Below are positions 38,713 to 43,700 of a stretch of 64,000 nt of DNA, in pieces. Every line of letters starts with the position of its first letter. The first letter of the stretch is position 1. This stretch comes from Alviniconcha marisindica. Taxonomy: Eukaryota > Mollusca > Gastropoda > Provannidae. The notes under the pieces were generated by a model, which saw only the letters and a list, made by a program, of their open reading frames with translations, searched no databases and had not been told where the DNA came from. A program made the translations under genes and the position numbers. The stretch covers positions 827,501 to 891,500 of the forward strand of contig JABMCL010002130.1 in NCBI GenBank assembly GCA_018857735.1. The letters are read 5' to 3'.

Positions 38713-39840
38713 GGGGCATTATCTCAGTCTGCTGGCAGAAGAATAGTACAGGTAGTGAAGTATCAATGTGAGTCTATTGTGTTCGGATGGTGACAATTGT
38801 AAGCTATAGCTGAAGTGATTGCATTGCACTGACCAGCAACTCTCTCATCCACCTGTCTTTCTCCATCATCAGAATAACGGGCAAAGTCGAGTGAATCAAA
38901 TGTCTGCACACTGGATGTCCGAGCTGCAGAGAGACCATCATAATGTCAGTCATACTCATCAGTTTCCTCTTCAAATTGTTTAATGCTTTATATAATACTG
39001 CCAAAAAACAATCTGAACAGCACAAAATCCATAAATTATAATGCACTGAAGGGTGCTTACCAGCATTATGAGGTCAAGTAGTAAAACTACCGGAAGTAGG
39101 GAATTCAGAAGTATTTAATACAAGCAACTTTAAACAATACATCAACCACATAAACTGCCTATATTTTCCTAGCTGAATTAACGTTCCATCACTAACCATT
39201 ACTCATGCCCTAAGGCTGCCCAAACCACACCCATTGTTTTGAAACATATGCTACACAACTGAAGGCTGCCTTTCATTGAAACCTCATTGACTCACAGTCA
39301 GATCATCTGTTTGTGATCGTTGTACAGTAAGTCGCTTTGTCACTTCACACATTGTGACGCGTTATATACAGGTCCTGTTCCCTGCTGCACAAGACACTTG
39401 CGGTCCAATTGGCAGTTTCAAATTTGACATCACAGCAGACGACATTTCACACAGGTGTGACACTTTAAACAGGATGAGGCTTTAACTGGTTTTCCTTTAT
39501 TGCATGGGCGATAATGAAATAAACCAAACATCTGAATGTGATGCTTACGTAAGGTCGGTGAAGGCGTGTCTTCTTTTGTCCTTTCAAAATTGCCTGGATT
39601 GGAAAAGTAGTCTCTCAGTCTGGGAAGTTCCCGTCCAGACTCCACAAGTTCTGTATGGAGCTCAAGAGCTGTGAGAATGAAGTTGTCCTTCAGCAGTTTG
39701 CTCGCTATTCCATCCCACGAAATCTCTGCTATTTCTGGAAGAACAGGTGACTCAGCGTTAGGAGACTGAGATGCCTTGATTTCATCTTCAATCCAATCTG
39801 CTGGCTCTTCTCCCTCGAAAGGGTTCAGGTTCTCCGCCAT
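3616..39840 (-). CDS. RELCH: RELCH (KIAA1468) gene, 24 coding exons, 3' end outside the window
   Basis: RELCH is known as a Rab11 effector on recycling endosomes that binds OSBP and promotes non-vesicular cholesterol transfer to the trans-Golgi. The exons read here join without any phase conflict into 1069 codons. Seen in order: an NPF tripeptide at residues 6-8 in an acidic N-terminus, a LisH motif around 42-80 followed by [18 protein letters not shown], a coiled coil (128-151), a second LisH-like block (about 185-215), a further coiled coil (250-300), a low-complexity linker (302-457), and HEAT-type helices from about 458 onward. The vertebrate protein is about 1,200 residues, so roughly 130 C-terminal residues are missing and should lie left of position 1. 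The start is the ATG at 39840; a GTG four codons upstream is not a plausible eukaryotic start. Introns hold nearly all the tandem arrays between 3.6 and 34 kb. The family assignment rests on remembered similarity to the human protein. Confidence 0.93.
3721..4128. repeat. 50-bp array containing the RELCH exon 24 start and acceptor
   Basis: Eight copies at exact 50-bp spacing (3721, 3771 ... 4071). Copy one is the true exon start; the other seven repeat 33 exon bases plus the GTCTGTCTAG acceptor. Differences between copies are single bases. Confidence 0.95.
4632..4695 (-). CDS. RELCH: RELCH exon 23 (residues 1002-1023)
   Basis: Encodes [20 protein letters not shown], matching the family's [11 protein letters not shown] motif. 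Acceptor GTTTTCAG, donor GAG|GTCAGT. Confidence 0.95.
4799..4843. repeat. (GT)n microsatellite
   Basis: Uninterrupted dinucleotide run in RELCH intron 22's neighbourhood, with no other feature. Confidence 0.95.
5056..5127. repeat. Recent 38-bp tandem duplication
   Basis: The segment starting TTTTATAACTGACCATGTTG occurs twice in direct succession with no differences, an array at the two-copy stage in RELCH intron 22. Confidence 0.85.
5367..5411. repeat. (CA)n microsatellite
   Basis: Pure CA run in RELCH intron 22. Confidence 0.95.
5810..5892 (-). CDS. RELCH: RELCH exon 22 (residues 975-1001)
   Basis: Encodes [20 protein letters not shown] and DPD, a HEAT helix pair highly conserved in RELCH. 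Phase 2 out at GACAT|GTAAGT. Confidence 0.95.
5900..6298. repeat. Three-copy duplication with expanded (CA)n in each copy
   Basis: About 95-bp unit (AGTCAACACCATACTCACAG ...) ending in a CA tract. The tract is short, then about 65 bp, then about 80 bp, so the unit was duplicated and each CA run then changed length by itself. Confidence 0.88.
6448..6547 (-). CDS. RELCH: RELCH exon 21 (residues 941-974)
   Basis: Encodes [20 protein letters not shown] and TAASLFE, near-identical in pattern to the vertebrate protein. Acceptor GATTACAG, donor GAG|GTGATC. Confidence 0.94.
6610..7030. repeat. Minisatellite in RELCH intron 20 (CATCAAACCACAGCACTGC)
   Basis: About 14 units alternating 29 bp and a shorter 19-bp form, with decay toward the right end. 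Confidence 0.92.
7085..7200. repeat. 33-bp repeat, about 3.5 copies
   Basis: Unit CAAGCTCCTTTAACCCATTC followed by ATTCTGAGAGGG; the last copies shorten. Confidence 0.85.
7484..7665. repeat. About 59-bp repeat, three copies
   Basis: Unit GAATTACAGGTGTGACCATT with a following ACACAGGCAGCCACACACTG segment, in RELCH intron 20. Confidence 0.9.
7762..7897. repeat. 45-bp repeat, three copies
   Basis: Unit CTGGTGTTGTTGCTGGTGTC followed by AGTGTGTTGTGACA and a variable GCCCAAGC, beside RELCH exon 20. Confidence 0.9.
7985..8091 (-). CDS. RELCH: RELCH exon 20 (residues 906-940)
   Basis: Encodes [20 protein letters not shown] and [13 protein letters not shown], corresponding to the family's helix ending in DSLKASF. 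Phase 0 in, phase 2 out. Confidence 0.92.
8225..8850. repeat. 32-33-bp minisatellite in RELCH intron 19
   Basis: About 19 copies of GACAATGAGGACAACAGATG with GGCCAGAAAGAA or a variant AACCAGAAAAA, ending about 11 bases from the exon 19 donor. Open minus frames read as hydrophobic repeats and are not genes. Confidence 0.94.
8861..8946 (-). CDS. RELCH: RELCH exon 19 (residues 877-905)
   Basis: Encodes [20 protein letters not shown], matching the family's ATVPIYATGVL block. Acceptor CTTTTGCAG, donor ACC|GTGAGT. A 32-bp minisatellite starts about 14 bases into the downstream intron. Confidence 0.92.
9170..10220. repeat. 27-33-bp minisatellite in RELCH intron 18, decaying to the right
   Basis: About 35 copies of ATCATCTGACACTCTCTTCA with CCCACAACACAAC. 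Copies up to about 9850 are clean; from there to 10440 single-base losses are frequent, which may be decay or unpolished consensus sequence. Confidence 0.93.
10590..11565. repeat. 53-bp minisatellite in RELCH intron 18
   Basis: About 18 copies of AATAACTGACAGTGCTGGAG followed by AGGCTCACAGTTTCCATT and an ATT/ATC trinucleotide stretch of variable length. It ends 45 bases before the exon 18 donor. Confidence 0.95.
11610..11658 (-). CDS. RELCH: RELCH exon 18 (residues 861-876), 49 bp
   Basis: A tiny exon encoding [16 protein letters not shown]. The strong TTTTTTACAG acceptor and TTG|GTAAGT donor, together with correct phase on both sides, support it. Confidence 0.88.
12214..12337 (-). CDS. RELCH: RELCH exon 17 (residues 819-860)
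   Basis: Encodes [20 protein letters not shown] and KTFTHKK, matching the family's RLCRTFGKIFT-type block. Phase 2 in, phase 0 out. A CA microsatellite of more than 300 bp begins about 54 bases upstream of the acceptor. Confidence 0.9.
12391..12717. repeat. Interrupted (CA)n microsatellite, about 330 bp
   Basis: CA tract with CATGCA and CCCACA interruptions and a short CT run at 12666-12683, in RELCH intron 16. Confidence 0.95.
12796..12952 (-). CDS. RELCH: RELCH exon 16 (residues 767-818)
   Basis: Encodes [20 protein letters not shown] followed by [15 protein letters not shown]; the trailing W-rich helix fits the corresponding vertebrate segment. Acceptor CTCTTTCAG, donor CCT|GTGAGC. Confidence 0.9.
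13549..13720 (-). CDS. RELCH: RELCH exon 15 (residues 710-766)
   Basis: Encodes [20 protein letters not shown] and ISVLEACPQ, aligned with the vertebrate stretch before the second helical region. Starts after CCACTCCAG and ends phase 1 at ACC|GTGAGC. A 7.97-kb intron separates it from exon 14. Confidence 0.88.
13740..13850. repeat. Degenerate TTTTAGTCCTTCAG repeat
   Basis: Four diverged copies of a roughly 30-bp unit beside RELCH exon 15. Confidence 0.7.
14150..14825. repeat. 34/37-bp minisatellite in RELCH intron 14
   Basis: About 19 copies of TACATCAAACTACTGCAGAC with TGCTGTTGTACAGTCAT; a recurring 3-bp deletion (GTAGTC for GTACAGTC) creates two unit lengths whose order suggests block duplications. 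Confidence 0.95.
15033..15185. repeat. 54-bp repeat, three copies
   Basis: Unit TCAAAAGAAGAGTAAGTAGT with TAGTAAACTGGTGTTTTACG. The GTGTTTTACGCCCAGTC part also appears reversed near 34135, so it may come from a dispersed element. Confidence 0.85.
15200..17330. other. Unique intronic DNA, no gene seen
   Basis: AT-rich RELCH intron 14 sequence with short CA runs at 15775-15815 and 15925-15960 and an A/G-rich stretch at 16975-17110. Open frames are short and show no codon structure or homology I recognise. Confidence 0.6.
17340..17775 (+). mobile_element. LINE 3' tail ending (TGTAT)n
   Basis: Ends GGCAATAAAGTTATATTGTA followed by CTGTATTGTACTG, the usual short tandem end of a non-LTR element. 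No coding part is preserved. Confidence 0.5.
17838..18013. repeat. 29-bp repeat, six copies
   Basis: Unit CAAACTGCAGTCAGAAACTG with GAAAGTGAT; almost invariant. Confidence 0.93.
18110..18515. repeat. 65-bp GC-rich minisatellite, six copies
   Basis: GACGGCGCCGCAGCC recurs at exact 65-bp spacing (18126, 18191, 18256 ...). GC-rich island within AT-rich intron 14. Confidence 0.94.
19015..19240. repeat. About 39-bp minisatellite, 5-6 copies
   Basis: Unit GCACTGGCAGGGTCAGTGAC with AACCGTTTCACTGGATTT. A related longer unit continues to about 19425. Confidence 0.92.
19425..20215. repeat. About 34-bp minisatellite, about 22 copies
   Basis: Unit CTACCCAAAGGTCCTTTCAC with CTGTACTGTCCTTC and single-base length changes. 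It keeps a plus frame open as [12 protein letters not shown] repeats; no gene is implied. Confidence 0.95.
20220..21045. other. Unique intronic DNA, no feature seen
   Basis: RELCH intron 14 sequence between two arrays; no long open frame, no tRNA-like or LINE-like piece recognised. Confidence 0.6.
21050..21530. repeat. Irregular repeat with CTGCCTATCTATCTGTAACC
   Basis: Mixed modules CTACAGTCTAACACTGC and CCTCCCTCAAAATACAG recur in differing order, about eight times each. Confidence 0.85.
21687..21845 (-). CDS. RELCH: RELCH exon 14 (residues 657-709), HEAT
   Basis: Encodes [20 protein letters not shown] and [20 protein letters not shown]. The acceptor GTTGCAG directly abuts a 45-bp minisatellite. 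The donor CTA|GTTAAG is suboptimal, so the 3' boundary is less certain. Confidence 0.88.
21862..22295. repeat. 45-48-bp minisatellite abutting RELCH exon 14
   Basis: Nine copies of GAAGTGAAGAGGCATCATCA with TACAGGGTTGGCAG. It begins about 17 bases from the exon 14 acceptor, so the array occupies the branch-point region. Confidence 0.94.
22300..22930. other. Unique intronic DNA, no feature seen
   Basis: RELCH intron 13 sequence without notable open frames or repeats. Confidence 0.6.
22935..23075 (-). CDS. RELCH: RELCH exon 13 (residues 610-656), HEAT
   Basis: Encodes [20 protein letters not shown] and [22 protein letters not shown], a clear family match. Phase 0 in and out; donor CACAG|GTAGGT. 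Confidence 0.95.
23338..23605. repeat. 26-bp GC-rich minisatellite, ten copies
   Basis: Unit GGTCAGTCGCTGGACACAAA with GCGGCC, alternating GCGGCC/GAGGCC variants. Confidence 0.94.
23940..25045. repeat. 21-bp G-rich minisatellite, about 50 copies
   Basis: Unit GCACAGAGGTGAGAGGGGCA with many small indels in G runs. Open minus frames (up to about 380 codons) read as Ser/Pro/Cys repeats produced by the unit. Every unit contains GAGGTGAGAG, a plus-strand U2 donor-like sequence. Confidence 0.95.
25260..25505. repeat. Compound repeat, GACTGCTGATGTGATGTCCT module
   Basis: Three long and two short units sharing TTGGCTTTGTCCCAAGCT, in RELCH intron 12. Confidence 0.88.
25535..26045. repeat. 27-bp minisatellite, 19 copies
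   Basis: Unit GTCGCTTCAGCCATCAGTCT with AAAGACA. As 27 is a multiple of three, both strands stay open with a nine-residue period. It shows no start, no domain and no neighbouring exon signal, so it is treated as a repeat. Confidence 0.95.
26165..26292. repeat. About 40-bp repeat, three copies, beside RELCH exon 12
   Basis: Unit CAACCATCTCACACACATGC with AAACACACTCACACACAAG; ends about 25 bases from the exon 12 donor. Confidence 0.88.
26317..26388 (-). CDS. RELCH: RELCH exon 12 (residues 586-609), HEAT
   Basis: Encodes [20 protein letters not shown] and SYLP. Short in-phase exon (72 bp) isolated by 2.7- and 3.2-kb repeat-filled introns. Confidence 0.95.
26772..27125. repeat. Minisatellite carrying interstitial telomeric (CCCTAA)n
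   Basis: First five copies are a 20-bp GTTCCTCTCAGCCCCACAGG-type unit. Then five 50-60-bp units each hold 2-3 CCCTAA hexamers followed by CCCACAGGGTCACCTCTCAG. Hexamer blocks start near 26880, 26929, 26985, 27038 and 27088. Confidence 0.95.
27435..28012. repeat. 53-bp minisatellite, about 10.5 copies
   Basis: Unit GACCTTGTGTGGTACCAGTG with CTGAGGCCAGCGACTGAACG; copies over 95% alike. The array stops abruptly next to the TIR element at 28029. Confidence 0.95.
28029..28663. mobile_element. TIR element (MITE-like) with doubled ends, about 635 bp
   Basis: Left end AAGCCTGTTCTTAACTGGGC (and on through ATGTTTGTTCGCCGAA) is inverted at the right end as TTCGCGAACAAACATTCGCC with CAATTAAGAACGGCTT. 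Inside each end a second diverged copy of the same motif follows (TTCTTAATTGAAC at 28103; CCAATTAAGAACCAGC at 28585). Flanks TAAA/TTAA suggest a TTAA-type target, not proven. No transposase. Confidence 0.8.
28103..28140. repeat. Inner copy of the left TIR of the 28.0-28.7 kb element
   Basis: Repeats the order TTCTTAATTGAAC ... TTCACCGAACATGGTTCGGA of the outer end with substitutions. Confidence 0.65.
29015..29098. repeat. 18-bp repeat GGACAGTTTCAGGACAGT
   Basis: Four to five copies just downstream (in sense) of the RELCH exon 11 donor. Confidence 0.88.
29124..29214 (-). CDS. RELCH: RELCH exon 11 (residues 555-585), HEAT
   Basis: Encodes [20 protein letters not shown] and [10 protein letters not shown], matching the conserved core of the family. 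Acceptor TGTCACAG, donor CAG|GTTATT. Confidence 0.95.
29380..29451. repeat. (GT)n microsatellite with G run
   Basis: GT tract ending in GGGGGGG, in RELCH intron 10. Confidence 0.92.
29999..30111 (-). CDS. RELCH: RELCH exon 10 (residues 518-554), HEAT
   Basis: Encodes [20 protein letters not shown] and [16 protein letters not shown], diagnostic for RELCH. Phase 0 in, phase 2 out at CAGAG|GTACCG. Confidence 0.95.
30213..30800. repeat. 29-bp minisatellite, 20 copies
   Basis: Unit GTGAAAGGAATGCACATGTT with TGGCCAATT, in RELCH intron 9. All three minus frames are open, as expected from a stop-free unit not divisible by three. Confidence 0.95.
30911..31009 (-). CDS. RELCH: RELCH exon 9 (residues 485-517), HEAT
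   Basis: Encodes [20 protein letters not shown], near-identical in pattern to vertebrate RELCH. Phase 0 to phase 0. Its first 14 bases and acceptor are duplicated in a 39-bp array upstream in the intron. Confidence 0.94.
30996..31148. repeat. 39-bp array containing the RELCH exon 9 acceptor
   Basis: Copies of GGCAGTCTTGACATCTGAAA at 39-bp spacing (acceptor AGs at 31010, 31049, 31088, 31127 on plus numbering). The third copy has lost the AG (CCG for CTG). Confidence 0.93.
31542..31620 (-). CDS. RELCH: RELCH exon 8 (residues 458-484)
   Basis: Encodes [20 protein letters not shown], aligned with the start of the helical repeat part in vertebrates. Acceptor GTTTTCAG, donor GAG|GTGGGT. The first eight exon bases and the acceptor recur in the adjoining tandem array. 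Confidence 0.9.
31610..32335. repeat. About 39-41-bp array containing the RELCH exon 8 acceptor
   Basis: About 18 units of AGCAACCCATGCATGGAGTT with TACATGTGGTCTGAA. The unit closest to the exon is the true acceptor; several middle units carry TTTGAAAAG and lack the AG, while those from about 31905 on regain it. Confidence 0.93.
32630..32795. repeat. 37-bp repeat, four copies
   Basis: Unit GGATGGTCAGTGTATTCAAC with CCTGTTGCTACTCAGTGT. Confidence 0.93.
32900..33190. repeat. 23-bp repeat, 12 copies
   Basis: Unit ACTCCCTCACTGAATCCAAC with ACACCC or ACACTC, arranged largely as alternating pairs. Confidence 0.94.
33247..33714 (-). CDS. RELCH: RELCH exon 7 (residues 302-457), disordered linker
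   Basis: The largest exon (468 bp), rich in S, Q, E, P and T, with no fold visible; it joins the coiled coils to the HEAT part as the poorly conserved linker does in vertebrates. Open in the one phase that fits both neighbours. Its acceptor (TTTCCAG) is the innermost copy of a 30-bp array that repeats the acceptor up to 33990, so the true start may vary between transcripts. Confidence 0.85.
33712..33992. repeat. 30-bp array containing the RELCH exon 7 acceptor, nine copies
   Basis: CTGG (minus CCAG) recurs at 33715, 33745 ... 33955, exactly 30 bp apart. Read in the RELCH phase each unit is [10 protein letters not shown] with no stop; variants only change R to H or C. Confidence 0.95.
34354..34860 (+). 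mobile_element. tRNA-headed SINE, full length, (AATC)n tail
   Basis: A tRNA-like head with A box TAGCTCAGTGGTTAGG (34363-34378) and B box GGTTCGAATCC (34407-34417) leads into a body ending AGCGCTATATAAGCAATCAT and an AATC tail. The body is shared with the copies at 37395 and 38100. It is not a functional tRNA gene: no acceptor stem or 3' terminator follows. Confidence 0.85.
34885..34973 (-). CDS. RELCH: RELCH exon 6 (residues 273-301), coiled coil
   Basis: Encodes [20 protein letters not shown] and LLQQVDIL, a classic coiled coil. The TTGTTGCAG acceptor and the AT|GTGAGT donor give phase 0 in and phase 2 out. Confidence 0.92.
35290..35432 (+). mobile_element. Possible LINE/retroelement 3' tail
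   Basis: Ends GAATAAAGTCTTACTGAACT-like sequence after a T-rich stretch; only the 3' end is recognisable. Confidence 0.35.
36203..36391 (-). CDS. RELCH: RELCH exon 5 (residues 210-272)
   Basis: Encodes [20 protein letters not shown] followed by LFRDYG, strongly conserved in the family, then an acidic E/Q-rich helix. The donor CTG|GTCTGT is weaker than its neighbours but keeps phase with exon 6. Confidence 0.91.
36824..36996 (-). CDS. RELCH: RELCH exon 4 (residues 152-209), second LisH-like block
   Basis: Encodes a variable Q/G-rich start, then [20 protein letters not shown] and a following EENEDQ segment, the conserved second LisH-like region. Enters in phase 1 after GTGCAG and leaves in phase 0. 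Confidence 0.93.
37080..37165. repeat. About 29-bp repeat, three copies
   Basis: Unit AATCACGTAAGCTCTTGAGA with GC, in RELCH intron 3. Confidence 0.8.
37395..37625 (-). mobile_element. SINE, same family as 34354, truncated
   Basis: Plus-strand start ATTATTATCATCATTGATTG and TATAGCGCTGTTCTCTGC is the reversed tail of the 34.4-kb SINE; GCATGGCTGGTGCCATGTGA matches its body. The tRNA head is missing. Confidence 0.7.
37715..37750. repeat. (AT)n tract
   Basis: TATATATAA repeats in RELCH intron 3, next to the SINE copy. Confidence 0.8.
37858..37929 (-). CDS. RELCH: RELCH exon 3 (residues 128-151), coiled coil
   Basis: Short exon encoding [20 protein letters not shown], a heptad-like segment continuing exon 2 in phase 1. 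Acceptor TTTATCAG, donor GCAG|GTAAGG. Confidence 0.93.
38028..38052. mobile_element. Solitary end of the 28.0-kb TIR element family
   Basis: TTCTCCCAATTAAGAACAGG matches the right-end motif; no partner end nearby. Confidence 0.45.
38095..38385 (-). mobile_element. tRNA-headed SINE, minus strand, diverged
   Basis: Reversed B box GGACTTGAACC (38311-38321) and reversed head ending ACTGAACTATCCCC; next to it GAGAAGAAAATTCTCCCACC matches the 34.4-kb SINE just after its head. The tail lies near 38100. Confidence 0.75.
38619..38716. repeat. (GT)n followed by an uninterrupted G run of about 20
   Basis: GT repeat to about 38695, then consecutive G bases; in RELCH intron 2. Confidence 0.95.
38834..38923 (-). 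CDS. RELCH: RELCH exon 2 (residues 98-127)
   Basis: Follows a TCTCTCTGCAG acceptor and encodes [20 protein letters not shown], which closely resembles the human protein. It ends phase 1 at GCTG|GTCAGT. Confidence 0.93.
39549..39840 (-). CDS. RELCH: RELCH exon 1 (residues 1-97), LisH motif
   Basis: Begins [16 protein letters not shown] and contains the LisH segment and the family signature [19 protein letters not shown]. The acidic NPF-containing N-terminus resembles an EH-domain ligand, which fits an endosomal protein (inference). The exon ends in phase 1 at a TAC|GTAAGC donor. Confidence 0.94.
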
Positions 39841-40057
39841 TTTGAGAGTCACGTGACGTCAACAACCCCACAAACGCTAATAGCTTTCAAAAATTAAATT
39901 TGTGCATTGATCATAAAATCGATATCCTATACCTAAGATATGAAGTGTATTTCATACATTAGAAATTAATTTCAAGTTATGGTTAAACAAAAAAACAAAA
40001 TATGTTTGTGTCATGTGATCGAAATGGCGCGAAGTAGAAGCGTCTCTTCCGGACAAC
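39841..40057. promoter_or_regulatory. Bidirectional promoter between RELCH and CDT1
   Basis: Only 217 bp separate the two divergent start codons, so both 5' UTRs and core promoters must lie here or extend into the genes. Next to RELCH is a perfect GTCACGTGAC palindrome (39848-39857; E-box, CLEAR-like) overlapping a full CRE TGACGTCA (39854-39861). Next to CDT1 are GGCGCGAA (40026-40033, reverse of an E2F-type site) and CTTCCGG (40046-40052, ETS-type). Both start codons sit in ATGGCG contexts resembling YY1 sites, with a further AAATGGCG at 40022. No TATA box is placed convincingly; the middle is AT-rich. E2F control of CDT1 is known in mammals; here it is inferred. Confidence 0.75.
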
Positions 40058-40732
40058 ATGGCGCAAGCAAGAGTGAATGACTTTTTTGCCACAAAAAAAC
40101 GATTTCACGGAGCAAATCCATCCAAAAGGAGGAAGATCGAGTCAACGGAATCAGATCCTAAAACTAATGTTATTTGTCAAAGTGACCTTGATGGCAGTGC
40201 AGAAGCAGAAAAGCCGTCATACAGCACTAGGACTACAGGGTCCGATCTGGTTGCCAGCAGAAGTTCAAGAAGAAGAAAGGCGGCTCGGAACTCGCTACAA
40301 GCTGCACCTCGACCAACACGGACCAGAACCTGTGCACGTAAAACGGACGTGGTTGGTCAGATCACGATCCAGAATGCCTTTGCGAAATCATCCGAGTCTT
40401 TGAGCGACGTAGATGGCCAGGATTTACTCTGCGATGCCGGGCTTGGTGAGGTCACGGAGGAGGTTACGTCACAGTGGGACGAACACGATGGGCCCAAAAC
40501 ACCCAAGCGCAGTATTCGTTCCGCCGATTGTCTCCCGAGTCCAGACGGTGAGACTACAGGAACGACGGAAATTCGTCGCAAGGCTATAGCTAGAAGATCA
40601 AGAGCTAGTGCTTGGACTCCGAATAAAGGAGAGGATGAAGAGAAAGAACAAGTACTCCGAAGAAATGCACTGGCATCGAGTTTTCGGCAGAAACTGGCTT
40701 CCGCTTCCAATTTGACGGATCTTGAGTCAAAG
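40058..40732 (+). CDS. CDT1: CDT1 exon 1 (residues 1-225), PIP degron and disordered N-terminus
   Basis: Begins MAQARVNDFFATKKRFHGA. This is a PIP-box with the downstream basic residue expected of a PIP degron. The rest is low-complexity and rich in S, T, K, R and SP/TP sites such as TPKR and LPSPD. Ends phase 0 at AAG|GTATAA. Confidence 0.93.
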
Positions 40733-43700
40733 GTATAAACATGATTATTTAATAGGTTATTAATATTATAATGCATCTAGTGGCTTGATATGTGCTGAAA
40801 GGATTAATTTCAGAAACACTTGGTTGTTGTATTGTTCATCTTGGTCTTGTCCGTCAGCAGAACTTTTAGTTTTATACTTACACTGTTACAGAGCCACATT
40901 CTGAGCACTAGTCTAAACAAATCCCAGTTTTTTTACAGCTTCGACAATGAAATTCTAAAACGTGTACCCAACAACCCATACCTTGGTGTTAGTTCTTATC
41001 AGATCTCAAATGGTACACACACATCAACAACATCGCCAAAAGAGCCAGTTCCACTCTTGGTTTCCTTACACAACCTTAGAAGGAACCTCAGAAACTACCC
41101 CCAGGACGGCAGACATACAGCCCACCTATTCCTAGTCGGATCTACCCTTGAGTGTGGGACCCCCAGATTCCACAGTCATGCAGACATTGACCAGATCCAG
41201 TGCCCAGCTACATGTTTTGTTTGGGTAACTATCACTCCAGTCCAGGGAACCAGGCTGCATCACCAATATGTTCCATAAACTAGACCTCCCCACCCTACAG
41301 GACCGATACACACTCCAGGGAACCAGGCTGCATCACCAATATGTTCCATAAACTAGACCTCCCCACCCTACAGGACCAATACATACTCCAGGGAACCAGG
41401 CTGCGTCACCAATATGTTCCATGAACTAGATCTCCCCAGATGCTAGTAATTTAGTATGGATCATCTGCAAGCCGGCTGCTACTGGATGGTCTGGGGTTTT
41501 GCGGTAAGGCAAAAGTGCGGGCAGTGACGAGCAGTCTGGGGCCAAGTGGGTTAATCTAATCAAAGACAGACTGATGCTAAATGGTCTTCCTCTTCCATTA
41601 GGGGTAATCACAGTCTGAAACTGTGAACGATCTTTTGGATTAATATGCTACTGTTTTGCATTTTATGTACTGTGTGTATGTTTCCAACTACATGCCAGTA
41701 ATCAGTAGTCCCAGTAATCACTAGTATTGTCTTCTTTCATATGTGGTAATGGAACAAATTCTTACTCCATGTAACGTCACAGTCAATACACATGTTCACT
41801 AACAATATCTCTTGGTCATCAGCGTTACTGTTACTAGTTAGGCATTTAACATTACTAGTGTTATTGTTTGAATTAAATATAAGTGTATTATAACACAGTA
41901 ATGTTGCGTTTGATTTTAAAATGATATTATGTGTGTGACTGTGAGTGAGTTTATGACTATATGACTATGAGTAATATACTAATAATGACTGAACACACTC
42001 CAGAGTCCAAGCATTGATTTCCAGCCTACCCAGTACTCACATCTCTGCCATAGCTTGTGGCACTGTCCATAGTCTTCAGATCTAACATTAACAAATACTG
42101 TCAATTTTCTGTGTGTGCTTGAACGGAAGGAGGGCTGCGATTGTCTATGGTTTAACCAACTATGGCTCTGGCATAGACCTGCAGACAGGCAGGCTAGTAT
42201 TGTAGTAATACCATGAGATTGCTGCTTGGAGTGTATGGCAAATTATTGTTGGATAAACTTTGCAGGTAATGTTATTCACTTTATTGTTATGCAATGTTAA
42301 CCCATGATAATATTAATTTGCCAAGAAGTTTAAGAAAAAGCATTACATTTCCAAATGTATTTGCAGGCTTCAGAAGAAGAAAAAGATAGCGGTGATTTCC
42401 AAGACCAATCTACATCACCAAAGATGACAGGCAGTGAAACAGAGCAGCAGCCCGTGGCCAGGGAACCACTGCCTTCAGATGAAGACATTGTGCATGTCCT
42501 TGGTCCGGCAGACCCTGTGCCAATCTCTCCCTTACCAGGCACACCACAGAAAGCTGTCCAGACATCTGCAAAGGCTGTAGCTGTTTCCAGACTGAAGGCA
42601 TCGATGGAGAGGTGCAGGCAGTTGCAGGCACCAGGCGACGAGGACACAGAAGTGACTGCAGAGAGTGTAGCCAAACAGTCATCAAAAAAAGAGGTATTAT
42701 TAAAACTGTTACCGGCACTGCTGCCCTTTCGCTATGAAATCCCATGCGAAGGGAAGTAACTGTGTCAAATGATCCCAGTATACAACTTTAAAAATCGATA
42801 ATAAACACCAAACAAAAGTTTCGGCTCACTTCGTATTTTTCCCAGTTTGCAAAGACAGTGTTATTGTATATCCAACAGGTTTTGATTTTTTTTTACTCAA
42901 AAATAAAGCATTCAAAAAAATCCCAAGTCACAAATGTCCGCATCTGAATGTCAGGTTTTTGGGTGCCTACATGGTAACCAACTGCAAAATTTCCAGTTTG
43001 AATCTCCGAAGATGAAGCTCCGTGAGTTTGTTAGGGTGCCCACGGTAAGCGACTGAGACAAATTTGCAGTTCAAATCTCAAAGGATGAAGCTCCAATGTG
43101 CATTGCTAACAGTCGGGCTTTTGTTTATTTTCGTGCATCTATCACGTGTCCACCTCGCAACTTTGAAAATTCACAGCATCTCTCAAACTTAGCCGAACTT
43201 TGAACAAAGGACATCACCGGAAGTAGTAAACAATAGCAGAAACAAGGCTACAAGTCTCATGAGAATCCTGTTCCTATTTGCATTAGCCAAGATGTTAGTA
43301 TGGAGCGTCTGCAAGCCGGCTGCTACCGGGTGGTCTGGGATTGTGTGGTAAGGCACAAAAAAAAGCAGGCGGTGACGGGCAGTCTGGGGCCAAGTGGGTT
43401 AAAGTATATTCAACAAGAATAAGAATATCACCTCAGTAAACTTCATGATGATGGCATAAACTTGCATAAACCCCATTACTCGGTACACCTTGGTGGAATC
43501 AAGAGTAAACATTAAGAGTGAATGTCACAGGTAATTCGTTTTAATGTGTAAAAGAAATGAAGTCCTTTAACAAGTTCAAACCAAGTTCTTTTCTTGCCAT
43601 AAGTCATTGAATTATGCACCCAGGATGTGTAGAACTGGTGTTTAAGGAAGTGATGTAACCAGCTAAAACTTCACTTGCATGCCAAGTGGATAATGGGGTC

